In this document: piece after piece, positions 57,133-64,000 of the stretch
Position numbering within the stretch: position 1 is the first letter of the stretch
How the letters are laid out: each line of letters begins with the position of its first letter
Source: Pseudomonadota bacterium
Lineage (GTDB): Bacteria; Pseudomonadota; Alphaproteobacteria; Caulobacterales; Caulobacteraceae
Direction: 5' to 3'
NCBI GenBank assembly: GCA_023456105.1
Contig: JAEYAO010000032.1
Coordinates: 1 to 64,000, forward strand
Length of the DNA: 64,000 bases
Made by a program: the position numbers and the translations under genes
Notes under the pieces: generated by a model
Told to the model about the DNA's origin: nothing
What the model saw: the letters and a program-made list of their open reading frames with translations, nothing else
Database searches by the model: none

Positions 57133-58163
57133 GCGAAGACGTCGAGGTCTTTCTTGACGAAACGCCTGGCGAGACGCGCGGCGTCATTCGCCGAAACGGC
57201 CGCTACGAACGTCTTCTCATCCAGCGCGAGGACGACGAGCCGCGTCACCGACTGGAGGCGCGGTGCATCGGCCGAATCATCGAGATCAGTCCGGGCTTGA
57301 AGGGCGCCTTTGTCGATCTGGGGACCGACAGGCCGGGGTTCCTGCCGCTGTCGCCGAAGCTGCGGCTGCACCAGGGAGAGGTCATCGAAGCGGTTGTGAC
57401 GGCGGAACCGCGAGAGGGAAAGGGCGTCGCCCTTCGGCGGCTGGGCGCCGGCGCGGGTGAGCCGCGAATGCTTCAGCCGGCGCCCGACGTCCGCGCGCTC
57501 CTGATTCGCGCCGCACCCCACCTTCACATCGAGACGGGCGTCGCGGCGATCGACGCGGCTCTGGAGGCCGAAGAGGAGGCGCTGGCGGAACACTTCGTGT
57601 TTCAGGGCGGCGCGCTTGACCTTTCGGTCGAGCGCACGCGGGCCCTTGTCGCCTTGGACTTCGACCATCGGCCGCCGGCGGGGCGTGACGGCGCAACGGC
57701 GCGAGCGGCGGCGAACGCCGAAGGCTTGCGCCAGGCGGCGCGGCTCCTGGCTTTGAAGGAGCTGGGAGGCCTGGTCGTCATCGACCTGATCGGCGACGGC
57801 CGGGAAGGGGAGGCGATGCTCAGGCGCGCTCGTGACGCCTTTGCGGGCGTCCAATCGGCGGCGTTCGGGCCGGTCAGCCGCTTTGGTCTGGTCCAACTGG
57901 CGCTGCCCTGGCGACGCGCACCCATCGCCGAGCGACTTTGCGACAGCAAAGGCTCGCCGACGCTTCAGAGCCAGGCCTTGGCCGTGGTTCGGGCCATGAG
58001 ACGAAAACTGCTGACGGATACGACCGCGCCTCGCATTACGGCCCGCGCCGCGCCCGATCTGGCCGCCGCAGCCCGGCCGCTTCTCGCCCGCCTGGGACCG
58101 CGCGCCGGTCTGATGGTTGATGCGGATCTGCCCGCGGGCGCTGTCTGTTTCGAGGAGCTTTGA
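57129..58163 (+). CDS. Compact ribonuclease E/G family protein
   Basis: A 344-aa member of the RNase E/G family, much shorter than RNase G (about 490 aa). An S1-like RNA-binding region (IGRIIEISPGLKGAFVDLGTDRPGFLPLSPK) is followed by the catalytic part: LKELGGLVVIDLIGDG and RRARDAFAGVQSAAFGPVSRFGLVQLALP correspond to the Asp303 and Asp346 regions of E. coli RNase E. The usual RQR that follows is replaced, and the zinc-link CPxCxG tail is absent. It may be catalytic or an RNA-binding relative. GTG start overlapping maf. Confidence 0.85.
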   Translation: MSEDVEVFLDETPGETRGVIRRNGRYERLLIQREDDEPRHRLEARCIGRIIEISPGLKGAFVDLGTDRPGFLPLSPKLRLHQGEVIEAVVTAEPREGKGVALRRLGAGAGEPRMLQPAPDVRALLIRAAPHLHIETGVAAIDAALEAEEEALAEHFVFQGGALDLSVERTRALVALDFDHRPPAGRDGATARAAANAEGLRQAARLLALKELGGLVVIDLIGDGREGEAMLRRARDAFAGVQSAAFGPVSRFGLVQLALPWRRAPIAERLCDSKGSPTLQSQALAVVRAMRRKLLTDTTAPRITARAAPDLAAAARPLLARLGPRAGLMVDADLPAGAVCFEEL

Positions 58164-58166
58164 CGC

Positions 58167-58331
58167 ATGACGACCTGCCCGATCTGCCGCAAGGCCAAGG
58201 CCGACCAGAAGTACCGGCCGTTCTGCTCGAAACGCTGCGCCGACATCGATCTCGGCCGCTGGTTCGGCGGCGATTATGCGGTTCCGGCCGAGCCGGTCGA
58301 GACGAAAGGCGAAGATGTCGAAAAGGACTGA
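58167..58331 (+). CDS. yacG: DNA gyrase inhibitor YacG
   Basis: A 54-aa zinc-finger protein (MTTCPICRKAKADQKYRPFCSKRCADIDLGRWFGGDYAVP) with the four zinc cysteines CxxC...CxxxC. E. coli YacG binds GyrB. It starts 3 bp after the RNase stop. Confidence 0.95.
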   Translation: MTTCPICRKAKADQKYRPFCSKRCADIDLGRWFGGDYAVPAEPVETKGEDVEKD

Positions 58332-58393
58332 CTCAGACGCTGGACACCTCGGCGCCGCTCGCCTATAGACCCCGCTCCCGCGAGCGGAAGCTT

Positions 58394-58469
58394 GCCTGGA
58401 TAGCTCAGTTGGTAGAGCAGCGGATTGAAAATCCGCGTGTCGGTGGTTCGAATCCGCCTCCAGGCACCA
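58394..58469 (+). tRNA. tRNA-Phe (GAA)
   Basis: Acceptor GCCTGGA/TCCAGGC, anticodon loop TTGAAAA (GAA), T-arm GGTGGTTCGAATCCGCC, discriminator A, CCA encoded at 58467-58469. Confidence 0.97.
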
Positions 58470-58808
58470 CTCCCTTGAACGCCTTGGTATGCGGCGTTGC
58501 GGCCTCAATCATGAAACCGCCGCCTTTGCAGCCCCACATTCGTTTGGTCACCCTGCGTCAAAGCGGCGGTTAGGGCCGCTTCGGCCTTGACGCTCCATGG
58601 CCGCTTCGTCAAAGGGGTTAGGACGCCTTATTCGTTAAGGGGTCGACAGGGCCGAAGCGTGCGGGCGACCGGACGAAGAAGCCAAAGGTTCATTCGGCGC
58701 GTCGGAGACGACGCGGCCGAAATGGGAAATTTCAGGTTGGGGGGCGGCCGGCCGACACCGGTCGCGCCTTTGGTTCCACGAGTCAGACCAAGCAGGAACT
58801 GGCGAACT
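58470..58808. other. Intergenic region upstream of exbB with a nested hairpin
   Basis: No supported gene. AAGCGGC (58561-58567) pairs with GCCGCTT (58575-58581), nested inside GCGTCAA and TTGACGC, a possible leader structure or terminator. The promoter for exbB must lie in this stretch; no Fur-like dyad was evident by eye. Confidence 0.45.
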
Positions 58809-59705
58809 ATGCTCGATAGCAAAAAGACGAACATCCTTCTCGCCATGGCCGGCGCCGCCGTCCTGATGGCGAGCACGCCGGTTCTGGCTCAGGCTCCGGC
58901 CGAGCCCACCCCGGCCGCCGCTCCGGCCCCCGCCGGCGCCGCTCCCGCCGCCGCCCCCGAAGCCGCTCCGGCCGATCCCGCTTCGGTGGGGGAAACGGTC
59001 AGCGGCGGACACGGCAGCGGCGGCATCACCCCGATCTCGATGTTCATGGAAGCGACCGTGGTCGTGAAGGTCGTCATGATCGCCCTTCTGCTGGCCTCGA
59101 TCTTCTCGTGGACCCTGCTGCTCATCAAGCTGTTCGAGTTCGGCGCGCTGAACAAGAAGACCGACCAGTTCCTGGAAAGCTTCCGCGGCGCCCGTTCGAT
59201 CTCGGACATGCGCGCTGTCGCCACCTCGGACGAGTTCGACGGCAACCCGCTGGCCGACATGGCCGCCGCGGCGACCGAAGAAATCGAACTGTCGCGTCAG
59301 GCCGGTCTGTCGGTCACCGGCGATCACCGCGACTCGGCCCTGCTGCGCGCGCAGCAAGCCGTGGCCGCGGTTCAGTCGGGCCTGGCCAAGCGCCTGTCGG
59401 GCGGCCAGCAGTTCCTGGCTTCGGTGGGTTCGACCGGTCCGTTCATCGGCCTGTTCGGCACCGTGTACGGCATCATGAACTCCTTCATCGGCATCGCGGA
59501 ATCGAACACGACCAACCTGGCCGTCGTCGCCCCGGGTATCGCCGAAGCCCTGCTGGCCACCGGCATCGGCCTGTTCGCGGCCATCCCGGCGGTTATCTTC
59601 TACAACTACTTCAACACCCGCATCTCGAACTACGGCACGCGTTCGGACGGCTTCAACGCCGAGCTGATTAACTCCATCTCGCGTCAGCTGGACCGGGGGG
59701 CGTAA
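58809..59705 (+). CDS. exbB: ExbB (TonB energiser, MotA/TolQ/ExbB channel)
   Basis: A 298-aa protein. A signal peptide (MLDSKKTNILLAMAGAAVLMASTPVLAQ) and an Ala/Pro-rich periplasmic linker are followed by three spans. The channel motif is LASVGSTGPFIGLFGTVYGIMNSF, then LAVVAPGIAEALLATGIGLFAAIPAV. It uses proton motive force to drive TonB. The start at 58809 is chosen because the longer upstream frame has no family match. Operon exbB-exbD-tonB. Confidence 0.95.
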   Translation: MLDSKKTNILLAMAGAAVLMASTPVLAQAPAEPTPAAAPAPAGAAPAAAPEAAPADPASVGETVSGGHGSGGITPISMFMEATVVVKVVMIALLLASIFSWTLLLIKLFEFGALNKKTDQFLESFRGARSISDMRAVATSDEFDGNPLADMAAAATEEIELSRQAGLSVTGDHRDSALLRAQQAVAAVQSGLAKRLSGGQQFLASVGSTGPFIGLFGTVYGIMNSFIGIAESNTTNLAVVAPGIAEALLATGIGLFAAIPAVIFYNYFNTRISNYGTRSDGFNAELINSISRQLDRGA

Positions 59706-59710
59706 GAGGG

Positions 59711-60142
59711 ATGGCCGCCAAACTCTCAGGTTCCGGCGGCGGCAAGTACACCGTCGAGGCGAACGCCGAGATCAATGTCACGCCTTTCGTGGACATCATG
59801 CTCGTTCTCCTCATCATCTTCATGGTGGCGGCTCCGCTCGCCTCCGTGTCGGTGCCGGTGACGCTTCCCACGGCCGTCGCGCCGCCCGCCCAGAACCCGC
59901 CCAAGCCGATCTACATCTCGATCCAGAACGACGGCGACGTCTTTGTGGGCGACTCGCGGACGGACGTGGGCGTGCTGGGCGACGATCTGCGCACGCAGAT
60001 CGGCGGCCGTGATCCCACAGACGAGCGCATCTTCATTCGCGCCGACCGTCAGACCCGCTATGGCGACTTCATGCAGGTCATGAACGCCCTGCAGGACAAC
60101 GGCTTCTACAGCGTCGCCCTGGTCGGCGAAGACAACTCGTAA
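59711..60142 (+). CDS. exbD: ExbD
   Basis: A 143-aa protein with one N-terminal span carrying the proton-carrying Asp (INVTPFVDIMLVLLIIFMV) and a periplasmic domain. It forms the ExbB-ExbD motor with the upstream gene. Confidence 0.95.
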   Translation: MAAKLSGSGGGKYTVEANAEINVTPFVDIMLVLLIIFMVAAPLASVSVPVTLPTAVAPPAQNPPKPIYISIQNDGDVFVGDSRTDVGVLGDDLRTQIGGRDPTDERIFIRADRQTRYGDFMQVMNALQDNGFYSVALVGEDNS

Positions 60143-60151
60143 GGGGAACGC

Positions 60152-60880
60152 ATGACAGCAGCCGAACCCCACGCGCACAGGGATCCGATCCTGGATCCCC
60201 CGCGCAAGAAGAAGAAGGGCCTCTCCACCGGCGCCATCATCGGCATCGGCGTCTCGGTGGTGGTCCACGCTCTGGTTGGCATCTACTTGTATCAAAACAA
60301 GTTCAAGCTGAAGGAGTTTAACTACGTCGACGACTCGGTGGACGTGGAGCTGGTGGAGCTTCCTCCGCCGCCTCCGCCCCCGCCGCCTCCGCCGCCGCCG
60401 CCGACCGACACGCCCCCGCCGCCCAAGCTGCAGGTGCGCGTGCCGGCCCCGGTGACGACGCCGAATCCGCCTCCGCCGGTCTATATCGAACCGACGAAGA
60501 AGGACGAGCGTCAGGAGTACACCGGCCCTCCGGTCGTGGTCCCCGGACCGCCGCCGCCGCCGGCCCCTCCGGCTCCGCCCGCGGCCCCGCCGCGCCAGGC
60601 GGTCACGACCAACGTGTCGTGGGGACGTCGTCCGGCTCCGGAGTTCCCGCAACGGGCTCAGGACCGCGGCATCGAGGCCGGATCGGTGACCCTGCTCTGC
60701 ACGGTCGGCGCGAACGGCTCGGCGTCGAACTGCAGCGTCGTCTCCGAGACGCCCTCGGGCGCCGGCTTCGGCCAGGAGGCGCTTCGGTCGATGCGCTCGG
60801 CGCGCTTCTCGCCGAGCACCGTCGATGGTGTGGCGCAAGGCGGACAGGCGCGGTTCACCGTGCGCTTCCAGCTCCAATAG
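60152..60880 (+). CDS. tonB: TonB
   Basis: A 242-aa TonB: N-terminal anchor (STGAIIGIGVSVVVHALVGIYLYQN), a long Pro-rich rigid rod (runs of Pro at about 72-90 and again at 129-150), and a C-terminal domain (RRPAPEFPQRAQDRGIEAGSVTLLCTV, then RSARFSPSTVDGVAQGGQARFTVRF) that contacts outer-membrane receptors. Closed by a terminator. Confidence 0.95.
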   Translation: MTAAEPHAHRDPILDPPRKKKKGLSTGAIIGIGVSVVVHALVGIYLYQNKFKLKEFNYVDDSVDVELVELPPPPPPPPPPPPPPTDTPPPPKLQVRVPAPVTTPNPPPPVYIEPTKKDERQEYTGPPVVVPGPPPPPAPPAPPAAPPRQAVTTNVSWGRRPAPEFPQRAQDRGIEAGSVTLLCTVGANGSASNCSVVSETPSGAGFGQEALRSMRSARFSPSTVDGVAQGGQARFTVRFQLQ

Positions 60881-60901
60881 GCGCTGGCGTCAACAAGATG
60901 G

Positions 60902-60936
60902 AACGTCCCGTGGGCTCAGCCCGCGGGGCGTTTTTT
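60902..60936 (+). terminator. Rho-independent terminator of exbBD-tonB
   Basis: Hairpin with stem arms about 60902-60915 and 60919-60932, followed by TTTTTT (60931-60936). Confidence 0.9.
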
Positions 60937-61033
60937 CTTTGGTTCGAGCGCCGTCGCCTTTGATGCAAAACCCTGTGCGCGGTGCTTGATCCGGACGCGT
61001 CATGCCGGTAGACAACGCCTCTCGCGAAAGCGG

Positions 61034-61110
61034 GCCGCCTTAGCTCAGTTGGTTAGAGCGCCGGTTTGTGGAGCCGGAGGTCCTCAGTTCAAGCCTGAGA
61101 GGCGGTACCA
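61034..61110 (+). tRNA. tRNA-His (GTG)
   Basis: Acceptor GCCGCCT/AGGCGGT, anticodon loop TTTGTGGA (GTG), T-arm CTCAGTTCAAGCCTGAG, discriminator A73, CCA encoded. A73 in place of the usual C73 means no G-1:C73 pair; this matches the alphaproteobacterial tRNA-His type. Confidence 0.95.
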
Positions 61111-61939
61111 TCTTCCACGGCGGCGAATGGCCGCTGTTCTTGCTTCTTCCCCGGTCTGGATAAGCGCCCGCCGCGCGTTCGAACGCGCGACAAGGCCGGT
61201 CTGCGTTCATGCATCCGGTTGGATGGGCAGTCGGGGCGCCGGGCCTTCGCCCGGAGTGTGGGTAGAGGTTACCGTTTCGACGAAGGCCGACGCCCCCGCG
61301 AATGGTTGAGCTGCAGGCCAGGACCGTGGGATGGTAGCGGTCTTATCGCCTAAATCCTAAGCCTGCGCCCCCGGGTCAAGCCCTAGGGTGACGTGGGCAG
61401 GCGGGGCTGCGATCCAGTCCTTGGAGCCAACGAGTGTTCCCCTCCACCCTCTCGGCCCTAAGCCATGCCCAGGACCGGCGCAACGGGTGTGACCCCCGCC
61501 GCTCCCGCTCCATCCGCTCCCGTCGCTCTTAAGGTCGCAGGCCAGGCGAGCCCTCCATGCGACGAGACACGTGCAGGGTGGCGCAGGTTGCAGCTCAGGC
61601 GGGGAAGTGGGGGCGAGGTTTGGCCAAGGGGCTGTTGCAGCTTGAGTTTGTCGCAGCGGATGCGCTGGCTGCGCTTCTTTTCCCGTCACCTCGCCCTTGT
61701 GGCCAGGATGACGGAGAGAGGGAGGACGGGGAAGAAGGAAGAGGGCGCACGGCGGCGGTCCTCCTCCTTGATCGGAGAGGATGGTCGCGCAGCGACCAGG
61801 TGGGGGCGGTTCGGCCACACGACGCGGGCGTGGCTAAGCCACACTGCCGATGGGGCGCTTGGCCGCTGCCCGGCTTCGCCGGCGGCTCGGCGACCTTCCC
61901 TAAACGGGGAGGAGAGGTGCGGTGCGCGCCTTGTCGCCG
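61111..61939. repeat. 829-bp intergenic region with degenerate dispersed repeats, no gene seen
   Basis: Frames on both strands are random-looking. Around 61357-61400 the minus strand reads a short VTLGLDPGAQA segment, and around 61700-61920 it reads PHLVAARPSSPI and LSSPF...EG segments. I associate these two motifs with intergenic repeat debris in alphaproteobacteria, not with real proteins. No terminator with a T run for topA was seen. Repeat identity is from memory and unverified. Confidence 0.45.
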
Positions 61940-64000
61940 TCAGGCGCCGGCCTTCTTCTTGGCTGGCGCCTTTTTCTTGGGCGCGGTTGTCTTGCCTTCG
62001 GCCTTGGACGTCGCAGCCTTCTTGGCTGGAGCCTTCTTCTTCGGCGCGGCGTCGGCCTTTGCGGCGAGGAGCGGCAGGGCGGCGTCCAGCGTCAGGTCCT
62101 CGGGGGCCACGCCCTTGGGCAGGGTGGCGTTGATCTTGCCCGACTTGACGTAGGGGCCGAAGCGGCCGGCCAGGACGTGCACGGGATCGCCGGTTTCGGG
62201 ATGGACGCCCAGATCCTTGAGCGGGGCCTGGGCCGCGCCCCGGCCGCGCGAGCCGCTCGCGCGCTTCTCCGCCAGCAGCGCGACCGCGCGGTTCAGGCCG
62301 ACGTCGAACACCTCCTCGATGTCGGAGACGTTGGCGTAGGTGCCGGCGTGCAGGATGAATGGGCCGTAGCGGCCGAGGCCCGCCGTGATCATCTTGCCGT
62401 CCTCGGGGTGCGGCCCGACCTCGCGCGGCAGGGACAGAAGGCGCAGGGCGTTCTCCAGCGTCAGCGACGCCGGCGACCAGCCCTTGGGCAGGGAGGAGCG
62501 CAGCGGCTTTTCGGCCTCCGGCGGCGTCGTCTCCACATAGGGGCCGAAGCGGCCGATCTTGAGGTGGACCGGCTGGCCGGTGGCCGGGTCGAGGCCCAGT
62601 TCGCGGTCGCCGCTGTCGGCCGCGCCGTCCGCGGCGTCGGGCGAGGCGACGGGGCGGGTGTATTTGCACTCAGGGTAGCGCTCGCAGCCGATAAAGGCTC
62701 CGAAGCGGCTGGTCTTCAGCGACAGCCGGCCCTGGTGGCACAGCGGGCATTCGCGCGGGTCGGAGCCGTCGCCCTTGTCCGGGAAGATGTGAGCGCCCAG
62801 CGTCTCGTTCAGCGCGTCCAGGATGGCGGTGGTGCGAAGCTCGCCCGCCGCCTGGGTCGCGGCATGGAAATCCCGCCAGAAGTTGCGCAACAGCACCTTC
62901 CAGTCGAGGTCGCCGGCTGACACCTCGTCCAGCTGGGTCTCCAGCGCGGCGGTGAAGTCGTACTCCACCCACTTCCTGAAGAACTGCTCCAAGAAGGCGG
63001 TGACGAGGCGTCCCTTGTCCTCAGGGTAGAAGCGGTTCTTGTCGACGCGCACGTATTCGCGGTCGCGCAGGGTGGACAGGGTGGAGGCGTAGGTGGAGGG
63101 GCGGCCGATGCCCAGCTCCTCCAGCTTCTTGACCAAGGTGGCCTCGGAGAAGCGCGGGGGCGGCTCGGTGAAATGCTGGTCGGTTCGGACGGCGTTGACC
63201 TGGGCGTGGGCGCCTTCCTTCAGAGCGGGCAGGCGGGTGGTGTCGTCGTCCTCGTCCTGGGACTGGCGGGACTTCTCGTCGCGACCTTCCTCATAGACGG
63301 CGAGGAAGCCGTCGAAGGTCACCACCTGGCCGGTGGCGCGCAGGCCTGTGCGGCCGTCCGACGTCTCGATGTCGACGGTGGTGCGGTCCAGACGCGCGGC
63401 CTCCATCTGGGAGGCGACCATGCGCTTCCAGATCAGCTCATAGAGCCGCTGCAGGTCCGATTCGAGCCGCAGGCTGTCGGGGTGGCGTGCGATGTTGGTC
63501 GGGCGGATCGCCTCGTGCGCCTCCTGGGCGTTCTTGGCCTTGGTCTTGTAGTAGCGCGGCTCGCCCGGCACGAAGGCGGGGCCGAACTGCTGGCTGATCA
63601 CCTCGCGCGCCTGGGCGATGCCCTCGGGCGTGGTCTGGACGCCATCGGTCCGCATATAGGTGATCAAGCCGCCGGTCTCGTCCACGCCCTCATACAGTTT
63701 CTGCGCGGCCTGCATGGTGCGCTGCGCCGAGAAGCCGAGCTTGCGGGCGGCCTCCTGCTGCAGGGTCGAGGTGGTGAAGGGCGGGGCCGGGTTGCGGCGC
63801 ACCGGTTTCTTCTCGACCGATCGAATGGTGAAGTCGCCGGCGTCGATGGCGGCGCGGGCGGCGGAGGCCGTGGCCTCGTCCTTGATGTCCAGGCGCTGGA
63901 TGCGCTTGCCGTCATGCTTCACGAGGCGGGCGGTGAAGGGCGGGCTGTCGGCGTGGAGGTCGGCCTCGATGGACCAGTATTCCTGAGGCTTGAACCGCTC
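61940..64000 (-). CDS. topA: DNA topoisomerase I, C-terminal 687 codons (5' end outside the window)
   Basis: Type IA topoisomerase that relaxes negative supercoils. The frame is open through the window edge. The active-site Tyr is in GGLITYMRTDGVQT. Further on are EAHEAIRPTNIARHP, LVKKLEELGIGRPSTYAS, one C4 zinc motif (CPLCHQGRLSLKTSRFGAFIGCERYPECKY), and then four repeats of an alphaproteobacterial C-terminal unit (GRFGPYVE, GRYGPFIL, GRFGPYVK). The tail is Lys/Ala-rich (APKKKAPAKKA), as in many high-GC species, and probably binds DNA. Confidence 0.97.
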   Translation of the reverse strand, partial: ERFKPQEYWSIEADLHADSPPFTARLVKHDGKRIQRLDIKDEATASAARAAIDAGDFTIRSVEKKPVRRNPAPPFTTSTLQQEAARKLGFSAQRTMQAAQKLYEGVDETGGLITYMRTDGVQTTPEGIAQAREVISQQFGPAFVPGEPRYYKTKAKNAQEAHEAIRPTNIARHPDSLRLESDLQRLYELIWKRMVASQMEAARLDRTTVDIETSDGRTGLRATGQVVTFDGFLAVYEEGRDEKSRQSQDEDDDTTRLPALKEGAHAQVNAVRTDQHFTEPPPRFSEATLVKKLEELGIGRPSTYASTLSTLRDREYVRVDKNRFYPEDKGRLVTAFLEQFFRKWVEYDFTAALETQLDEVSAGDLDWKVLLRNFWRDFHAATQAAGELRTTAILDALNETLGAHIFPDKGDGSDPRECPLCHQGRLSLKTSRFGAFIGCERYPECKYTRPVASPDAADGAADSGDRELGLDPATGQPVHLKIGRFGPYVETTPPEAEKPLRSSLPKGWSPASLTLENALRLLSLPREVGPHPEDGKMITAGLGRYGPFILHAGTYANVSDIEEVFDVGLNRAVALLAEKRASGSRGRGAAQAPLKDLGVHPETGDPVHVLAGRFGPYVKSGKINATLPKGVAPEDLTLDAALPLLAAKADAAPKKKAPAKKAATSKAEGKTTAPKKKAPAKKKAGA

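Noticed and set aside
61465..62153. Open frames of about 200 codons on the plus strand before and across the topA 3' end
   Set aside because: They read through repeat-like debris and antisense to topA; no plausible start or domain.

Overview
The window is a high-GC alphaproteobacterial chromosome segment, most likely from Brevundimonas or a close Caulobacteraceae relative. The reasons are the flagellin regulators flbT and flaF, a crtY-crtI-crtB carotenoid operon with crtZ nearby, the murA / DUF2948 / UPF0262 / infA / maf / RNase G / yacG / tRNA-Phe run, and a tRNA-His without the usual extra 5' G. This assignment is inference from gene content; no database was searched.

Layout. (1) 1-14879 is a metal-resistance region: copB/copA behind a CnrYXH-type ECF sigma/anti-sigma/metal-sensor set, small Cys- or Met-rich secreted proteins, copC/copD, two DUF305 proteins, a Cu(I) P-type ATPase divergent from csoR with two identical-architecture operators between them, then arsR-arsC-acr3-arsN2-arsH. 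(2) 15204-19393 is a serine-recombinase module: a MerR-like gene divergent from five overlapping ORFs that end in a full large serine recombinase; two of the upstream proteins look like recombinase catalytic domains without the catalytic serine. (3) 19510-23034 is a damaged zone: a truncated acyl-CoA ligase, an IS3 element without target duplication, and a radical SAM gene preceded by two broken copies of its own 5' part. (4) 23350-42767 is mostly core chromosome: tRNAs, NrtR-like, HD hydrolase, MoxR, flbT/flaF, ExoD, acyl-CoA dehydrogenase, lysozyme, MgtE, LipB, MsrB, and the carotenoid genes with a Crp-like regulator.

(5) 42880-53580 is a 10.7-kb integrated element inserted in tRNA-Thr. An identical 18-bp core lies at both ends. 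The displaced original 3' half of the tRNA is left at the far end, while the element supplied a new, diverged 3' half. Its order (tyrosine integrase, AlpA, primase-helicase, an origin-like cluster of nine CGTAACCCC repeats, a TerS-like gene, short phage-like ORFs) fits a phage satellite of the PICI/P4 type. Just inside the right end it carries a coupled two-gene cargo, an unrecognised 424-aa protein and a PD-(D/E)XK nuclease-like protein, in lower-GC DNA. This is the best candidate in the window for an undescribed (possibly anti-phage) system.

(6) 53709-64000 returns to core genes: murA to yacG, tRNA-Phe, exbB-exbD-tonB, tRNA-His and the 3' part of topA.

How the parts work together: region 1 combines periplasmic copper oxidation and binding (CopA, CopB, CopC, DUF305), cytoplasmic copper export (ATPase/CsoR) and arsenic reduction/export. 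Regions 2 and 3 look like mobile-element scars at the edge of that accessory block. The satellite encodes its own integration, replication and probably packaging interference, plus cargo.
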